From assembly GCF_002506515.1 (NCBI RefSeq), contig NZ_DAXS01000037.1, forward strand, positions 1-20,833: a stretch of DNA of 20,833 bases, written 5' to 3'. The notes under the pieces were generated by a model. The model was not told the DNA's origin. It saw only the letters and a list, made by a program, of their open reading frames with translations, and ran no database searches. Numbering within the stretch: the first letter of the stretch is position 1; the number at the start of each line of letters is the position of its first letter. Shown here piece by piece: positions 20,682 through 20,833 of the stretch. This stretch comes from Caldivirga sp. UBA161. GTDB lineage: Archaea; Thermoproteota; Thermoprotei; Thermoproteales; Thermocladiaceae. The translations under genes were made by a program, and so were the position numbers.

Positions 20682-20833
20682 TAATCAAACCCATGCATTA
20701 AAGAATATTTAAGCATTTCTAAATGCTTAACCACTAGCCAACTCAAGAAATTAAGTAATCTTCTGAGCCATACTCCAATAACAAGTATGATAATGAAGCC
20801 TAAGCCATTATTCCAAATGGCCATTAAGTGAAA
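20681..20833 (-). CDS. Possible membrane protein, C-terminal end (runs off the right edge)
   Basis: An open frame of 50 codons enters from the window edge and stops at TAA 20681-20683, overlapping the uL22 start as TAATG. It contains a strong hydrophobic helix followed by basic and aromatic residues (LGFIIILVIGVWLRRLLNF, then LSWLVVKHLEMLKYSLMHGF). One-base stop/start overlap on the same strand suggests a real upstream gene co-transcribed with uL22. An in-frame ATG at 20824 would make it a complete 47-residue protein. It is too short and truncated to be certain, and the uL22 TATA box lies inside it. Confidence 0.4.
   Translation of the reverse strand, partial: FHLMAIWNNGLGFIIILVIGVWLRRLLNFLSWLVVKHLEMLKYSLMHGFD
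20704..20728. promoter_or_regulatory. uL22 TATA box overlapping an 18-base inverted repeat
   Basis: On the minus strand AATGCTTAAATATT (20704-20717) is the TATA box, centred about 29 bases before the ATG at 20681. It overlaps AAGCATTT-CT-AAATGCTT (20711-20728), a perfect inverted repeat with 8-base arms that presents the promoter motif AAATGCTT in both directions. Confidence 0.5.

Overview
The window reads as chromosome from a hyperthermophilic crenarchaeon, most likely Thermoproteales. Caldivirga or Vulcanisaeta is my guess from general character, not from a match. The evidence is archaeal throughout: ribosomal proteins uL6, uS14, eS26, uS7 and uL22 and an archaeal-type TrpRS, a 5S rRNA gene standing alone, a tRNA gene with a bulge-helix-bulge intron, and single-gene transcription units with a TATA box about 25-29 bases before the start codon and almost no leader. 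It is largely a housekeeping region. I see no CRISPR array, no intact mobile element and no complete defence island.

Layout. 1-1642: the 5' end of a type IV pilin-like gene, then a two-gene minus-strand unit (PD-(D/E)XK nuclease and a small membrane protein). 1643-2198: a gene-poor stretch with decayed coding fragments next to the 3' end of tRNA-Arg(CCG). 2347-3345: a membrane protein with a duplicated PRC-barrel-like N-terminal part. 3401-4985: uL6 and carbamate kinase, each with its own promoter. 5050-8360: a sufCBD operon for Fe-S cluster assembly. 8521-9806: 5S rRNA, uS14 and a LysO-like exporter. 10016-11748: two surface or membrane proteins, one a heavily sequon-rich coiled coil. 11798-13018: tRNA-Val(GAC), eS26 with a long disordered tail, and a YkgJ-type cysteine-cluster protein. 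13015-16969: a large GH116 glycosidase and TrpRS. 17140-20833: a thiolase, a metallophosphoesterase, uS7, uL22 and the end of a possible membrane protein.

How the genes work together. Translation dominates, but genes that sit together in the spc and S10 clusters of most archaea (uL6, uS14, uL22) are scattered here as single units. Only sufCBD and the nuclease/membrane pair look like operons. Convergent neighbours are packed tightly, twice sharing a 4-base TTAA that carries both stop codons.

The less ordinary points are: the pilin promoter region with repeated TACGTTAA half-sites and a 16-base palindrome; a related palindrome between the TATA box and start of the thiolase gene; the nuclease with a C-terminal four-cysteine extension paired with a membrane protein; the PRC-barrel membrane protein; and the sequon-rich coiled-coil surface protein. 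None of these is proven to be a new system. Promoter geometry also argues for corrected starts for uS14, eS26, the coiled-coil protein and uS7.
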